From positions 558,001 through 622,000 of the forward strand of contig JADJWP010000002.1 of assembly GCA_016716305.1 (NCBI GenBank): a stretch of DNA of 64,000 nt, in the 5' to 3' direction. Positions 30,664 to 40,444 of this stretch are shown here, piece after piece (the stretch's first letter is position 1; every line of letters begins with the position of its first letter). The stretch is from Chloracidobacterium sp. (GTDB lineage: Bacteria > Acidobacteriota > Blastocatellia > Pyrinomonadales > Pyrinomonadaceae). The notes below the pieces were generated by a model. That model did not search any database. It was not told the DNA's origin and was given only the letters and a program-made list of their open reading frames with translations. Position numbers and translations under genes: made by a program.

Positions 30664-32874
30664 TCAGGCGGCGTTCATTCGCTCGACGGCGATAACGCCA
30701 GGTACCTTTTCGATCGCGCTTAGGACCTTGTCGAGGTGCTTCTTATCAAAAACCTCAACGGTCACCTCGATCAAACCTTTGTCGTCGCGAGACACATTTG
30801 CCCTCGCATCTCGGATAGCTGTCTTGATCTCGGCAATTGCGTTGGTGATGCCGGCAAGCATCCCGGTGCGGTTTTCAGTCGTAACTAAAATACGAACCGA
30901 TTGGATCTCTTCCTTTTCGCTCTTTGCCCATTCGACTTCAACGATCCGGTCGCGATTGACCATCAGTTGTTTGACGTTCTTGCATCGCTTGTTATGAACG
31001 ACGATGCCCTTACCGAGCGAGATGTAGCCGACGATGTCTTCGCCGCGAAGCGGGTTGCAGCAACGGGCTCGGGTCGTAAGCAGATTGTCGACACCCTTTA
31101 CGATGATCGCGTCTTCGCCGAGCCCGATGAACTTCTTGACGGCCTTCATACCGGTCTCGAGCCGCGTTTCCTTGCGTTTATCGGGGTCGAGTTCGGCAAA
31201 CCGCTCGGCGCCAAGGTATTTCAAGAGCACGTTTCGCGGCAGAGTCTTGCCGTATCCGATCGACGCGAAGAGATCGTCGGGGCGCCCGAGGCCGTATTCG
31301 TTCGCGATCCGTTTCATTTCGACATCGTTGCTCGACAGCTTTTTCGGCGCGACACGGAATCGATCGGCCTCTTTCTCAAGGAGTTTCCGGCCTATTTCGA
31401 TCGAATCGGCACGCTGTTGTTCCGAGATCCAATGTCGGATCCGATTGCGGGCCTTTGAGGTGATCACGTAATTAAGCCAGTCACGCGATGGCTTGGAATT
31501 GCTGGTCGTCAAGATCTCGACTACGTCGCCGTTCTGTAGCTCGGTCTTGATCGGCACGATACGGCCGTTGATCTTTGCTCCGGTACATGTGTCGCCGACC
31601 TCCGAGTGAATGGCATAGGCGAAATCTATCGGCGAGGCACCCCGTGGCAGCTGAATTACCCGGCCCATCGGGGTAAATGCGTAAACGTCTTTCGGAAAAA
31701 GATCAAGTTTCAGCGATTCGATAAAGTCTTCGGAATCGTCATTGGTCTGCGTGTTCTCGACCAGTGGTAAAAGGAGTTTTTCGACGGTCTTCCGAAGTTC
31801 GTCGAGGCTTTCATCGTCCTCGGCAGAACCGAGCTTGCTTTCTTTATATTTCCAGTGTGCCGCAACGCCTTCTTCGGCGATGTGGTGCATATCCTCGGTC
31901 CTGATCTGCACCTCGAATGCCTGACCGGTATCGCCTATGACCGACGTATGCAGCGACCGGTATAGATTATCGCGAGGTATCGCTATCCAGTCCTTAAAAC
32001 GCTCGGGCACAGGCGTCCACGTATCGTGGATGACACTGAGAGCGAGATAGCAATATTTACGGTCGTTAGGGGTGATGACCCGGGCCGCGATCAGATCGTA
32101 GACCTGTTCGATCGTCAGCTTCTGCTTCTTGAGCTTTTTCCACAGCGAATAAAGCCTCTTTACGCGTCCCTGGATCTCGACATACGGCACATCGTTGGCC
32201 GTCAAACGCTCTCTGATGGTCGTAGTGATCCTGTCGAGCGTTGCCTCGAGTTCGGGACGACGCGCGTCAACTTCTTTAGCGAGCCGCTTGTATTCGTCAG
32301 GATAAAGGTTTTGAAATGAAAGGTCCTCTAGTTCGCTTCGGACCTTACCCATCCCGAGACGATGAGCGATCGGTGCGTAAATATCAAGCGTCTCCTGAGA
32401 GATCCGGGCACGCTTTTCGGGCTTCAGGAACTGCATCGTCCGCATATTGTGAAGCCGGTCGGCGAGCTTGATCAGCACGACGCGGACGTCGGTGATCATC
32501 GCGAGGACCATTTTACGGACATTTTCGGCCTGCTGGCGTTCTTTCGAGAGGTTGCTGATCTGCGCGATCTTGGTAAGGCCGTCAACAAGCTGAGTTATCT
32601 CGTCGCCAAAATAGGACCGGATCGTATCGAGGTCAACTAGGGTGTCTTCGACTACGTCGTGCAGCAGCCCGGTCGAGACGCTGACCTCATCGAGACGCAT
32701 TTCGGCCAAAAGGTCGGCAACCTCGAGCGGATGAACCAGATATGGCTCGCCCGATGCCCTTTTTTGGCCTTTATGATGAAGAGCAGAGAAAAGATAGGCC
32801 CGCCGGATGAGATCGACATCCGGGTTCGGACGGTTTCGCTCCACTTTTTCGATCACGTCTTCAATTCGGATCAT
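30664..32874 (-). CDS. RelA/SpoT bifunctional (p)ppGpp synthetase/hydrolase
   Basis: 736 residues, normal for a long RSH enzyme, which makes and degrades the stringent-response alarmone. The N-terminal HD hydrolase has ALHHKGQKR and LLHDVVEDT. The synthetase has IQGRVKRLYSLWKKLKKQ and DLIAARVIT. The TGS domain lies near residues 395-455 (DVYAFTPMGRVIQLPRGASP), a helical and conserved-Cys region follows (TRARCCNPLRGEDIVGY), and an ACT domain is at the end (ILVTTENRTGMLAGITNAI). Intact HD residues suggest it hydrolyses as well as synthesises. Confidence 0.95.
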   Translation of the reverse strand: MIRIEDVIEKVERNRPNPDVDLIRRAYLFSALHHKGQKRASGEPYLVHPLEVADLLAEMRLDEVSVSTGLLHDVVEDTLVDLDTIRSYFGDEITQLVDGLTKIAQISNLSKERQQAENVRKMVLAMITDVRVVLIKLADRLHNMRTMQFLKPEKRARISQETLDIYAPIAHRLGMGKVRSELEDLSFQNLYPDEYKRLAKEVDARRPELEATLDRITTTIRERLTANDVPYVEIQGRVKRLYSLWKKLKKQKLTIEQVYDLIAARVITPNDRKYCYLALSVIHDTWTPVPERFKDWIAIPRDNLYRSLHTSVIGDTGQAFEVQIRTEDMHHIAEEGVAAHWKYKESKLGSAEDDESLDELRKTVEKLLLPLVENTQTNDDSEDFIESLKLDLFPKDVYAFTPMGRVIQLPRGASPIDFAYAIHSEVGDTCTGAKINGRIVPIKTELQNGDVVEILTTSNSKPSRDWLNYVITSKARNRIRHWISEQQRADSIEIGRKLLEKEADRFRVAPKKLSSNDVEMKRIANEYGLGRPDDLFASIGYGKTLPRNVLLKYLGAERFAELDPDKRKETRLETGMKAVKKFIGLGEDAIIVKGVDNLLTTRARCCNPLRGEDIVGYISLGKGIVVHNKRCKNVKQLMVNRDRIVEVEWAKSEKEEIQSVRILVTTENRTGMLAGITNAIAEIKTAIRDARANVSRDDKGLIEVTVEVFDKKHLDKVLSAIEKVPGVIAVERMNAA

Positions 32875-33018
32875 AAAAGCCTGTCTTTACTATTGTATAT
32901 TCATTCGGACCGCGAATACCAGATTCATCTCACCGACGCAAGACCCGATACAAAATGAAAAGGTGATGCCCGATAACAAATACCGAACATCACCTGAGGT
33001 AGGTCGCAAAGGCGAAAA

Positions 33019-33987
33019 CTACTGGGCCGCTGTGTTTGCCGCGTTAGCATTTGCGGCCTCTTGCTCGACCGCGATCCTTGCATCGATCTCGGCCTGGATA
33101 GCCTTGCTGGCTTCGCTTAGCTCAAGAAACTCAGCCCGGGCCTTTTCAGAGTTGGCACGGAGCTGATCGGCCTCAGGCTGCTTGCCGTCCATTTCGGCCA
33201 ATCGCGAAGCTTGAATGATGAGACTCGCCCGGTAAGAACGAGCTGATTCGAAGACCTTGATCAGATCAAGCCGTTCCTTCAGTTGTCCGTCGGTGAGCGA
33301 TTTGACGTCAGCAACCTTTGCATTCTTGACCAGGTCGGTCTCAAGGGCGTAAGCCTTTTCGATCAGCTGATTGCCAAGGGTGACGCATGCCCGCATTTTC
33401 TCGAGTTCTGCCGGATCTTCAGGCTTGATGTATTGGAAAACGTCTTTGCCGTCACGCTTGATCGGCTTTTTGGTCTTTTCGGTGTCGGAGATCTCGTTTG
33501 CGCAGGTGTTCTGCTTTGCCGCAAGCGACGTCAAAGCCTCGGCTCGATTTTGCGGCAGGATCGCTTCATTATTCGCCCGTTCAGTCACCCATTTCTGCCA
33601 TTCATCGGTCTTCTGAAGATTTTCAAGCAGGCCGGCAACCGCTTTATATGCACTTTGCTCGTTCGGGTCCATTTTAAGCATTTTCTGATACTCGACAATG
33701 GCCGAATCGGCGAGGTCCTTTCTAGAACGGTCGCCGATGTAGCGAGAATGCAGTGTTCTCGCCAAAAACAGTTGGGCTGTTCGCCCCTCAAGAGTTGCGC
33801 CCTCGGGGTCACGCTCGGCGGCCTTGCGGAACATTTGTTCGGCCTCTTCGAACTTGCGCCCCTTGTATGCAACCGAACCGTCGACGAGGTTCTTCCTCGA
33901 CATGATCCGATTATAGTACGTGCAATTCGTGGTAAATAATACCGATACGATTACAAATGCAATTATCCCTAAACGAGAAGATCTCAT
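33019..33987 (-). CDS. TPR lipoprotein of the Ton operon
   Basis: 322 residues from the Met at 33987, with GGAG 6 bases upstream. The signal peptide ends at TTNC, so it is probably lipidated. TPR-like helices follow (GRKFEEAEQMFRKAAERDPEG, IVEYQKMLKMDPNEQSAYKA), then long charged helices and an Ala/Asn-rich end. It sits directly after the second exbD on the same strand. A scaffold role in the envelope linked to the Ton/Tol-like motor is a guess from context. Confidence 0.8.
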   Translation of the reverse strand: MRSSRLGIIAFVIVSVLFTTNCTYYNRIMSRKNLVDGSVAYKGRKFEEAEQMFRKAAERDPEGATLEGRTAQLFLARTLHSRYIGDRSRKDLADSAIVEYQKMLKMDPNEQSAYKAVAGLLENLQKTDEWQKWVTERANNEAILPQNRAEALTSLAAKQNTCANEISDTEKTKKPIKRDGKDVFQYIKPEDPAELEKMRACVTLGNQLIEKAYALETDLVKNAKVADVKSLTDGQLKERLDLIKVFESARSYRASLIIQASRLAEMDGKQPEADQLRANSEKARAEFLELSEASKAIQAEIDARIAVEQEAANANAANTAAQ

Positions 33988-34052
33988 TTTCTGCTCCATT
34001 AACGGCCGGACGATCAGGAGGCGACCACGCCGCCGAGCGTCGCAAGGCCAAA

Positions 34053-34535
34053 TTATTCTGCTGACAGATCGTCGATCTGTAACCCGATCGGCTGTGCTCC
34101 GGCCATTTTGGCTGCATCGATCACCTTGACCACATCACCGTAACGAACGGACGTAGGCGATTTGATAAAGACCGTTTTCTCGATCTCGTTCGTGCCTTCG
34201 CGTCGAACGTCATTATTCTCACGCTGCTTGAAGATGTCGGCCAATTTTGTCGTCAACGCCTCAGGCTCATCGACCGTACCCGCCGGCTCATTATTGAGCA
34301 AGAGGCCGCGAGTAGCTCGGTTGATCGCGATCACCAGGGTCAACGGGTTCGGCTTGACCTCAAGATTCTGCTGCTCCTTGGGCTCTGCCGGCACCTTTGC
34401 TTCAAACTTGCTGGGCTTGACCGGCGTGATGATCATAAAGATGATCAGCAGCACCAGCAGCACGTCGATCAGCGGGGTAACGTTAATGTTTGGTGTGGCT
34501 TCGTCGTGCGAGCCACCGCCTGTTGACATTCCCAT
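34053..34535 (-). CDS. ExbD/TolR family protein (second copy)
   Basis: 160 residues from MGMSTGGG, chosen for a GAGG site upstream. One membrane helix follows the family signature NINVTPLIDVLLVLLIIFMI; the Asp is the proton-carrying residue. The rest is a periplasmic domain (FIKSPTSVRYGDVVKVIDAA). Works with ExbB as a proton-driven motor energising TonB or a Tol-like system. A second, different ExbD lies just upstream. Confidence 0.92.
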   Translation of the reverse strand: MGMSTGGGSHDEATPNINVTPLIDVLLVLLIIFMIITPVKPSKFEAKVPAEPKEQQNLEVKPNPLTLVIAINRATRGLLLNNEPAGTVDEPEALTTKLADIFKQRENNDVRREGTNEIEKTVFIKSPTSVRYGDVVKVIDAAKMAGAQPIGLQIDDLSAE

Positions 34536-34583
34536 AATAATTACCTCATGAGGAGACAAAAGGACCGCCTTCGGCCCTCGGGC

Positions 34584-35030
34584 CTAATTCTCAGCGGAGT
34601 CGCCTCCCTTCTTACGGTCGGCAACCAAACCGATCTTGTCGATGTCCTGCTTGCGGATCGTGTCGATCGCCTGCACGACCGTGCCATAATCGACATCGAC
34701 GCCGCTCTTGATATACACAATTCGTTTATCAGGCGCTTTGTCTTTCATCATCGACTGGATCTTTTCGCCAAGTGCCGAGATCGGAAACGGATCCTTCCCG
34801 ATATAGAAATCGTTATTGTTCGGTATCGAGATAACGACTGACGTATCCTTGGTGATCTCGGCATCTTCGACCGGCGTGTTCATCTCCTTCGGAATATTCA
34901 CCGTAACGCCTTGTTGGAGGAGCGGCGTAACGATCATGAAGATGATCAGCAGCACCAACATGACGTCCACCATAGGTGTTACGTTGATCTCCGAATTATA
35001 TTCATCGGTTCCCCCGACTTTTGCTCCCAT
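34584..35030 (-). CDS. exbD: ExbD/TolR family protein (first copy)
   Basis: 148 residues. The signature INVTPMVDVMLVLLIIFMIV holds the membrane Asp. The periplasmic part (RIVYIKSGVDVDYGTVVQAID) is typical. The gene lies 40 bases after exbB. Two ExbD copies per ExbB suggests either a mixed ExbD dimer in the pore or separate roles. Confidence 0.94.
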   Translation of the reverse strand: MGAKVGGTDEYNSEINVTPMVDVMLVLLIIFMIVTPLLQQGVTVNIPKEMNTPVEDAEITKDTSVVISIPNNNDFYIGKDPFPISALGEKIQSMMKDKAPDKRIVYIKSGVDVDYGTVVQAIDTIRKQDIDKIGLVADRKKGGDSAEN

Positions 35031-35070
35031 GGCAATATTCTCCCTTCCGTTAATACTGTCGGATATCGAA

Positions 35071-35829
35071 CTAGCCGTTCAGTCGTTTGGTTCGCTGCCG
35101 GATGAAGTAGTCGACCAACTCGGATGCCGAGTTTTCCATTTCGACGCCGAAGCTTGTCACCTTGTTCGTAAAATAGTTGAAAAGCCAAACGGCCGGGACG
35201 GCCACGGCGATACCAAAAGCGGTTGCCACGAGAGCTTCGGCAATAGCGGCACCCACCGCGCCGATACCGGCATTTTCAGCCTGAGCGAGAGCGACGAAAG
35301 CACCGATGATGCCCACAACGGTTCCGAACAGTCCGACGAACGGAGCGGTCGAACCAACGGTCGCGAGTCCGGAGAGGCCGCGCTTGAGTTCGGCCGTCTT
35401 GACGGCGATCGCCCGATCAAGGGCACGCTTCGAAGCTTCCATTTCGTCAGCCGTTATCTCGGAATTTCCCTGATGCGCGCTGAATTCTTTGAGGCCCGAA
35501 GAAACGACCATTGCAAGGTGCGAATCTTTGTGCTTGTCGCTGATGCTGATCGCTTCATCAATGTTGCTGTTCTTCAAAGCCTGAGCAACTTTTGGTGCAT
35601 ACTGACGGGACTGCGCCTTGGCCTTGTTGTAGGTAAGCCAACGCTCGATACCGACAGCAATAAGGTAGACGGTCATGATCATCAGCGTGATGATAACGAG
35701 CCAACCCGGGATCGTTAAACTGGCGGCGATATCGTAGATACCGAAAGAGATCTTTTCTTGCCCACCGGCAGCGAACATAAGGAATGTGCCCTGGAATTCA
35801 CTTCCGAGCAGGCTTGCGAAAAAAGTCAT
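35071..35829 (-). CDS. exbB: ExbB/TolQ/MotA-type proton channel
   Basis: 252 residues from the Met at 35829 (MTFFASLLGS), chosen because GGAGG stands just before it. Three membrane helices: residues about 35-55 (GWLVIITLMIMTVYLIAVGI), and two near the C-terminal third (STAPFVGLFGTVVGIIGAF and ALVATAFGIAVAVPAVWLF). The conserved GLFGTVVGI and A.ATAFGI motifs line the channel. Inner-membrane motor partner of the two ExbD proteins and TonB. Confidence 0.94.
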   Translation of the reverse strand: MTFFASLLGSEFQGTFLMFAAGGQEKISFGIYDIAASLTIPGWLVIITLMIMTVYLIAVGIERWLTYNKAKAQSRQYAPKVAQALKNSNIDEAISISDKHKDSHLAMVVSSGLKEFSAHQGNSEITADEMEASKRALDRAIAVKTAELKRGLSGLATVGSTAPFVGLFGTVVGIIGAFVALAQAENAGIGAVGAAIAEALVATAFGIAVAVPAVWLFNYFTNKVTSFGVEMENSASELVDYFIRQRTKRLNG

Positions 35830-35930
35830 GATTTTTCCTCCAAAGAAATCGAAAAGTTTTAAGATTGCGTAAAAAACTTTTGTACGCAGCGGCAGGGTCG
35901 ATCTGCCGCCGCGTGACATTCATCGTCCCA

Positions 35931-36743
35931 TTAAGGAGCGACAAAATTGTATGTGATAACACCCGAGACCTTGACCGGCTGACCCGAAAGCATTGTCGGA
36001 CTGAAACGGGCACTCCGGGCCGCCTGAACAGCAGCGGCTCTGAGAAGCGGATGGCCACTAACGGCACTCGCCGAGATGACGCTACCACTTTCACTGATCA
36101 GGACCTGAACCGTTACCGAACCACCAGCGCGGACAGCTCTTGCTGCGGGCGGATATGGCGGTTTGGGCAAGCTGGTCGCCCTTCCGTTAAGAACACCGCC
36201 TGAGATCTGTTTCGGGACGGGCGGCTTGGTCGGCGGCGGCGGCGGGGCATCGCGTCCGGTTTCACCATCACCGCCTCCGCCTCTGAGTGCGCTGTCGCTT
36301 CCCGTTCCGGTGGCGTTCACCGGTCCTTTGTAGTCCGGCGGCGGTGCATTGGCCGCGCTGTAGTTCCTGTCACCCAGAACCGTGTACTTGTTCGGATCCC
36401 TCGGCGGAACAGTGTTCTTAACAACACTGGTTTTGTCCGGCGGTTTCGGAGGAGTCTCCGACATGCTGGCGATGATCTCTTTACGAACGTCGACGTTCGG
36501 ATCTTTCTGCTTCTCTGGTTGCTTTTCCGGCTCCGGTTCCGGTGCTTCTTCGATCACCGGAGGTGCAACGAGCGTCTGAAGCGAAAGCTCGTCGCCGCCC
36601 ATATTGAAGTCCTTTGCAAAAAGACTATAGAGCCAGGCACTGAGAAAGACGGTGACCATTATGATGGCAGTTGTTAAAAGAAAACCGCCTCGCCTGGTAT
36701 CTTCGCCTGCATGGCTTTTAGATTCGACTAATTGATCTAACAT
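35931..36743 (-). CDS. tonB: TonB-type energy transducer
   Basis: 270 residues. N-terminal cytoplasmic stretch, one anchor helix (residues about 20-43), a long Pro/Glu/Lys-rich periplasmic arm (EEAPEPEPEKQPEKQ, then PPPPPTKPPVPKQIS) and a C-terminal TonB domain (PPYPPAARAVRAGGSVTVQV, GHPLLRAAAVQAARSARFSP). It transmits the motor's energy to outer-membrane transporters. First gene of a minus-strand run tonB-exbB-exbD-exbD-TPR lipoprotein. Confidence 0.93.
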   Translation of the reverse strand: MLDQLVESKSHAGEDTRRGGFLLTTAIIMVTVFLSAWLYSLFAKDFNMGGDELSLQTLVAPPVIEEAPEPEPEKQPEKQKDPNVDVRKEIIASMSETPPKPPDKTSVVKNTVPPRDPNKYTVLGDRNYSAANAPPPDYKGPVNATGTGSDSALRGGGGDGETGRDAPPPPPTKPPVPKQISGGVLNGRATSLPKPPYPPAARAVRAGGSVTVQVLISESGSVISASAVSGHPLLRAAAVQAARSARFSPTMLSGQPVKVSGVITYNFVAP

Positions 36744-37171
36744 CTCTAATCCTCCCTGTTTTAGGGTGCCAAACTTTGGTCAGGGCCCCGATGAACCCTG
36801 CAATTCGTTCGATGACGTATCTCAGGCCCGACGTTGTAGTACATCTCATCAACAACGGGTCCGGGCTCTCGATCTGTCGGCTTCTTAACGTATGAACAAT
36901 TGTTCATCGAGTGCGGGGCAAAAAGGAACTCTGCCGGCAATCCAAACAAAAGCTCTACGACCTCCATTTTGAAAGGGCCTCAAAACGGATAAAAGCAGAT
37001 ACGAAATATTTAATTGACCAGCAACGTAAAGAAGTCTAATTTCTAAAAACCTGAAAGTCAAGAATAATCGCAGTACTTTGAACGGATATTCTTATCTTTT
37101 TGCAAATATCATTCAGCATCGGATCGCCGCAGAACGTGATCTTCGCCGATGAACCGAATTGCCCGGTATGG
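36744..37171. other. 427-base gap between tonB and secF; leader and promoter region
   Basis: No convincing gene. A 68-codon minus-strand frame (36761-36967) has no clear ribosome site or recognisable product. The gap holds the promoter candidate at 37033-37061, which would give tonB a leader of roughly 280 bases, and the tail of the sec operon. Confidence 0.5.
37033..37061 (-). promoter_or_regulatory. candidate promoter for the tonB-exb operon
   Basis: Read on the minus strand, TTGACT, a 17-base spacer and TAGACT. It points toward tonB about 290 bases away in AT-richer DNA than the surroundings. Confidence 0.4.
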
Positions 37172-38269
37172 TCATCGTGTTACCGGCCTGCGTGTGACCG
37201 AACGCCGCGATGCCGAAGCGAGCTTTTCTGTAGTCGGTGCGGACTGGACGTCTTTCATTTCCGCTTTGCCGATCTTGCTCTGCCACCAGATCGCGATCGG
37301 ACTCGCGATGGCTATCGTCGAATAGGTGCCGGTTATAGAACCCACAAAAAGCGCCAACGAGAAACCCCGCAGCACCTCACCTCCGAAAAGCACGAGAGCG
37401 AGCACAGACAAAAAGAAGAGGCCGTTCGTCACAATGGTACGCGACATCGTTTGATTGATGGCCTTGTTCGTTAACGAGTAAAGCGAGTCGTTACGGTGCA
37501 AAGCTACGTTTTCGCGGATGCGGTCGAAAATGACGATCGAGTCGTTGACCGAAAATCCGACCAAGGTCAGTAATGCCGCAAGCACCGTAAGACTGACCTC
37601 CCATTGAAAAAGTGTAAAGAACGCGAGCGTTACCAACACGTCATGAAAAACCGCAATGACGGCTCCGGCCGCATACGTCCAGTCGTACCGAAATGCGATG
37701 AAAAGAAGCATGCCGATCATGCCAAGAAGCGTCGCGATCACAGCGGCGTCGCGAAGCTGAGATCCAGCGACCGGGCCGACCGAATCGGTTCCCACTATCT
37801 TGTACGCCGCATTGGCGTCCTGACCAAGCGCGAGAGTCGGCTCGGCTTCTTTACCAAATGTATCCAACGCTGAACGCACAAGGGCACGTCCTTTTTCGAC
37901 CTGAGAAGCTCCGGTCGTTACAGCATCCGCCGCGGATCCTTCACCAGACGCGATGCCCTCGACCAGGGGAACCTTTATAAGCACCTCGTCGGTCTTGTCG
38001 GTCGAATCTTGGATTATCGGTTCACCGATGCCGACGTTGTTCAGTGCCGACCTGATCGCGTCAGGAGTCGGCTTCTCTTTGAACTTGACCGTAATGACGG
38101 TCCCTCCCTGAAAGTCAACGCCGAGATTGAACGCGTCAGTCCCGCCCGGCGTGAACTGCCGGACCATTGCCGAACCGAGCCCGGCCAGCAAGACCGCGAT
38201 CGATAGAAAGACCAGAGGCTTTCGGAGGCCAAGCCAATCTACATTGAGATCTGTAAAGAATTGAAACAT
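37172..38269 (-). CDS. secF: protein translocase subunit SecF
   Basis: 365 residues, six predicted membrane helices with a periplasmic loop after the first. Landmarks: LGVDFQGGTVITVKF early, then the SecF core (LLTLVGFSVNDSIVIFDRIRENV and NQTMSRTIVTNGLFFLSVL). Works with SecD to pull exported proteins through SecYEG using the proton gradient. Last gene of yajC-secD-secF; the C-terminus has an extra basic tail. Confidence 0.96.
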   Translation of the reverse strand: MFQFFTDLNVDWLGLRKPLVFLSIAVLLAGLGSAMVRQFTPGGTDAFNLGVDFQGGTVITVKFKEKPTPDAIRSALNNVGIGEPIIQDSTDKTDEVLIKVPLVEGIASGEGSAADAVTTGASQVEKGRALVRSALDTFGKEAEPTLALGQDANAAYKIVGTDSVGPVAGSQLRDAAVIATLLGMIGMLLFIAFRYDWTYAAGAVIAVFHDVLVTLAFFTLFQWEVSLTVLAALLTLVGFSVNDSIVIFDRIRENVALHRNDSLYSLTNKAINQTMSRTIVTNGLFFLSVLALVLFGGEVLRGFSLALFVGSITGTYSTIAIASPIAIWWQSKIGKAEMKDVQSAPTTEKLASASRRSVTRRPVTR

Positions 38270-38330
38270 TGTTTTCTACAACATATCGCTGAATACATAG
38301 ACCACGATCCGGCGGTCATCCAGCACAAGA

Positions 38331-40010
38331 TCAAATACTTATCTGCTTCATCTCAGGATTTCGCTCGAGAAGCCACATGAATATCGTTCGCGATACAAAT
38401 ACCGAGGTAAAGAGGTTTATAAGCAAAGCAAGAATAAGAGTTACCGCAAACCCCCTGATCGGCCCTGAACCATAAAGGTAAAGTATCGTGGCCGAGATTA
38501 TCGTCGTCACGTTTGCGTCGATGATAGTGACGAAGGCCCTGTCAAACCCCGTCGAGACGGCCTTTGCGACCGGCTGCCCCGCCCTAATTTCCTCACGCAT
38601 TCGTTCGAAGATAAGCACGTTCGAATCGACGGCCATGCCGATACCGAGAATAAATCCCGCAATGCCCGGCAACGTCAGCGTTGAGTCCAGGATCACAACA
38701 CCGGCGACCGTCAGGATCATGTTCAGCGATAAGGCGATCACAGAATTGATCCCTGACGCACGGTAGTAAAAAAGCATGAACACAACAATGAATGCGAGTC
38801 CTGCCAGCGAAGCAGTCACGCCCGAGCGTATCGAATCGGCACCGAGGCTCGGCCCGACTGTCCGCTCTTCGAGATACTCGATCTTCGCCGGCAATGCACC
38901 GGACCTCAGCGTTAATGCGAGATCGTCTGCAGTGGCTTTGGTGAAACGTCCCGAGATCTCGCCCTGATCAAAGATCTGCGAGCGAATATACGCGGCAGAC
39001 TTGACCTCGTCGTTAAGGACGACCGCCATGTAATTATTGATATTTCGGCCCGTCCATTCGCCGAATTTCTGTGCGCCGGCAGGCTTGAACGAGAATGAGA
39101 TCTGGTAATCGCCATCGTTGCCCGTACGCGATACGGCATTGGCGTCACGCAATTCGCTGCCGTCGACGACAGCCGGATATTCAACGATCACGAATGACTT
39201 GGGTCTTTCGGCCGGACTCTGCGTTGCGGCCGTCTCGTCGCGTTCGGCGTACGGCATTATGCGACGGGTCGGCGGAACCGCTCCGCCAAGCGACTGTCGG
39301 GCAGCTTCTTCCGACGGGAACGTCTGCACCGGAGATGGGCTTGGCGGGCTGACGATCTTCATCAACATCAAATTTGATTCCGCACCGATCAACGACTTAA
39401 CGCGTTCGGGGTCATCAACGCCTGGCATTTGGAGCAATATCTGAGCTGACGATTCGGCACCATGACGCTGCAATGTCGGTTCCTTCACGCCAAACGCATT
39501 GATTCGACTCTCGATGATCTTCAGTGCCTGCTCGACCGCCTGATTCTTCATCACGGTCTGAACATTTGATGGTAACGACCAGGTGATCGAGTTTCCGCTC
39601 GCATCTTCGGTCCAATTGAAAAGATCGACCTTTTTCTTGACCTCTTCCGCTACTGCGGCAGCCTGGGCCTCGTCGGTCAATTGAAGAGTGAATGAGTAAG
39701 TTGAGCCCTGCGTGACGGTGGAATTGCCCGAGACTGGAAGCTTGGCGTCCTGAGCCGCCGTGAGAGCCGCCTGAGCGTTGTTCTCGGTCAGCGTCTTGAG
39801 ATACTCGTCAGTCCTTACGCGCATCACCAGATGCGAGCCGCCTTTTAGGTCGAGCCCGAGATTGATGTTCTCTTCGAGATTTGTTTTTATCCCCTGCCAG
39901 GTAAAGTCCTGGCCCGTCGGGGTTCGACGAGGACCGAAGACAAAGTAAATGCCGATCAGCGTTATTGCTATGATCAACGCCGTCCTGATTGCCAAACTCT
40001 TGTTTTTCAT
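38331..40010 (-). CDS. secD: protein translocase subunit SecD
   Basis: 559 residues. N-terminal helix, then LGLDLKGGSHLVMRV, a large periplasmic head (INAFGVKEPTLQRHG, LLQMPGVDDPERV) and six C-terminal helices with LPGIAGFILGIGMAVDSNVLIFERMREE, the RND-like proton path. It is of normal size and pairs with SecF, 61 bases downstream. Confidence 0.96.
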   Translation of the reverse strand: MKNKSLAIRTALIIAITLIGIYFVFGPRRTPTGQDFTWQGIKTNLEENINLGLDLKGGSHLVMRVRTDEYLKTLTENNAQAALTAAQDAKLPVSGNSTVTQGSTYSFTLQLTDEAQAAAVAEEVKKKVDLFNWTEDASGNSITWSLPSNVQTVMKNQAVEQALKIIESRINAFGVKEPTLQRHGAESSAQILLQMPGVDDPERVKSLIGAESNLMLMKIVSPPSPSPVQTFPSEEAARQSLGGAVPPTRRIMPYAERDETAATQSPAERPKSFVIVEYPAVVDGSELRDANAVSRTGNDGDYQISFSFKPAGAQKFGEWTGRNINNYMAVVLNDEVKSAAYIRSQIFDQGEISGRFTKATADDLALTLRSGALPAKIEYLEERTVGPSLGADSIRSGVTASLAGLAFIVVFMLFYYRASGINSVIALSLNMILTVAGVVILDSTLTLPGIAGFILGIGMAVDSNVLIFERMREEIRAGQPVAKAVSTGFDRAFVTIIDANVTTIISATILYLYGSGPIRGFAVTLILALLINLFTSVFVSRTIFMWLLERNPEMKQISI

Positions 40011-40086
40011 TAGTGAAACATCGGCCTTTGAAACACATCGCTATCCCGGAGATGCGTCTGTGTAATGAACTCAGGCCTGAAGATCG

Positions 40087-40383
40087 TTATTCCGCTCTTT
40101 TTCCTACGACAGCGCTTTTGCCTATCTCAATGAACGATTTGTCCGCGCTGTTGATAATGAAACTGTTTTCCTTGATCTCCTTTATCTTCCCTATAACACC
40201 GCCGTTCGTTACGACCTCGTCGTTAATCTTCAAGCCGGCGATCATTTCCTGCAGCTGCTGTTTCTGACGCTTTTGAGGAAGTATGACCAGAAAATAAAAG
40301 ATTCCGAAAATAAAGACGAAAGGCAGCAATATCCCAACGAGACTGCCGCCGCCGTCCTGAAAATAAGCAAGTAGAATATTCAT
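40087..40383 (-). CDS. yajC: preprotein translocase accessory protein YajC
   Basis: 98 residues. One N-terminal membrane helix (VGILLPFVFIFGIFYFLVIL) followed by PQKRQKQQLQEMIAGLK and the domain NDEVVTNGGVIGKIKEI, both diagnostic. Binds the SecDF complex in the inner membrane. Encoded between tgt and secD, the usual order. Confidence 0.96.
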   Translation of the reverse strand: MNILLAYFQDGGGSLVGILLPFVFIFGIFYFLVILPQKRQKQQLQEMIAGLKINDEVVTNGGVIGKIKEIKENSFIINSADKSFIEIGKSAVVGKRAE

Positions 40384-40444
40384 TATTACAACACCGAGAA
40401 AATAAAAGGTTAATAATATACGTTCCGCGAGCGGTAATCAAACG

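Noticed and set aside
34816..35718. 300-codon plus-strand frame across exbD/exbB
   Set aside because: Shadow of the clear minus-strand operon.
36761..36967. 68-codon minus-strand gene before tonB
   Set aside because: No ribosome site or recognisable sequence; it lies in the presumed leader.
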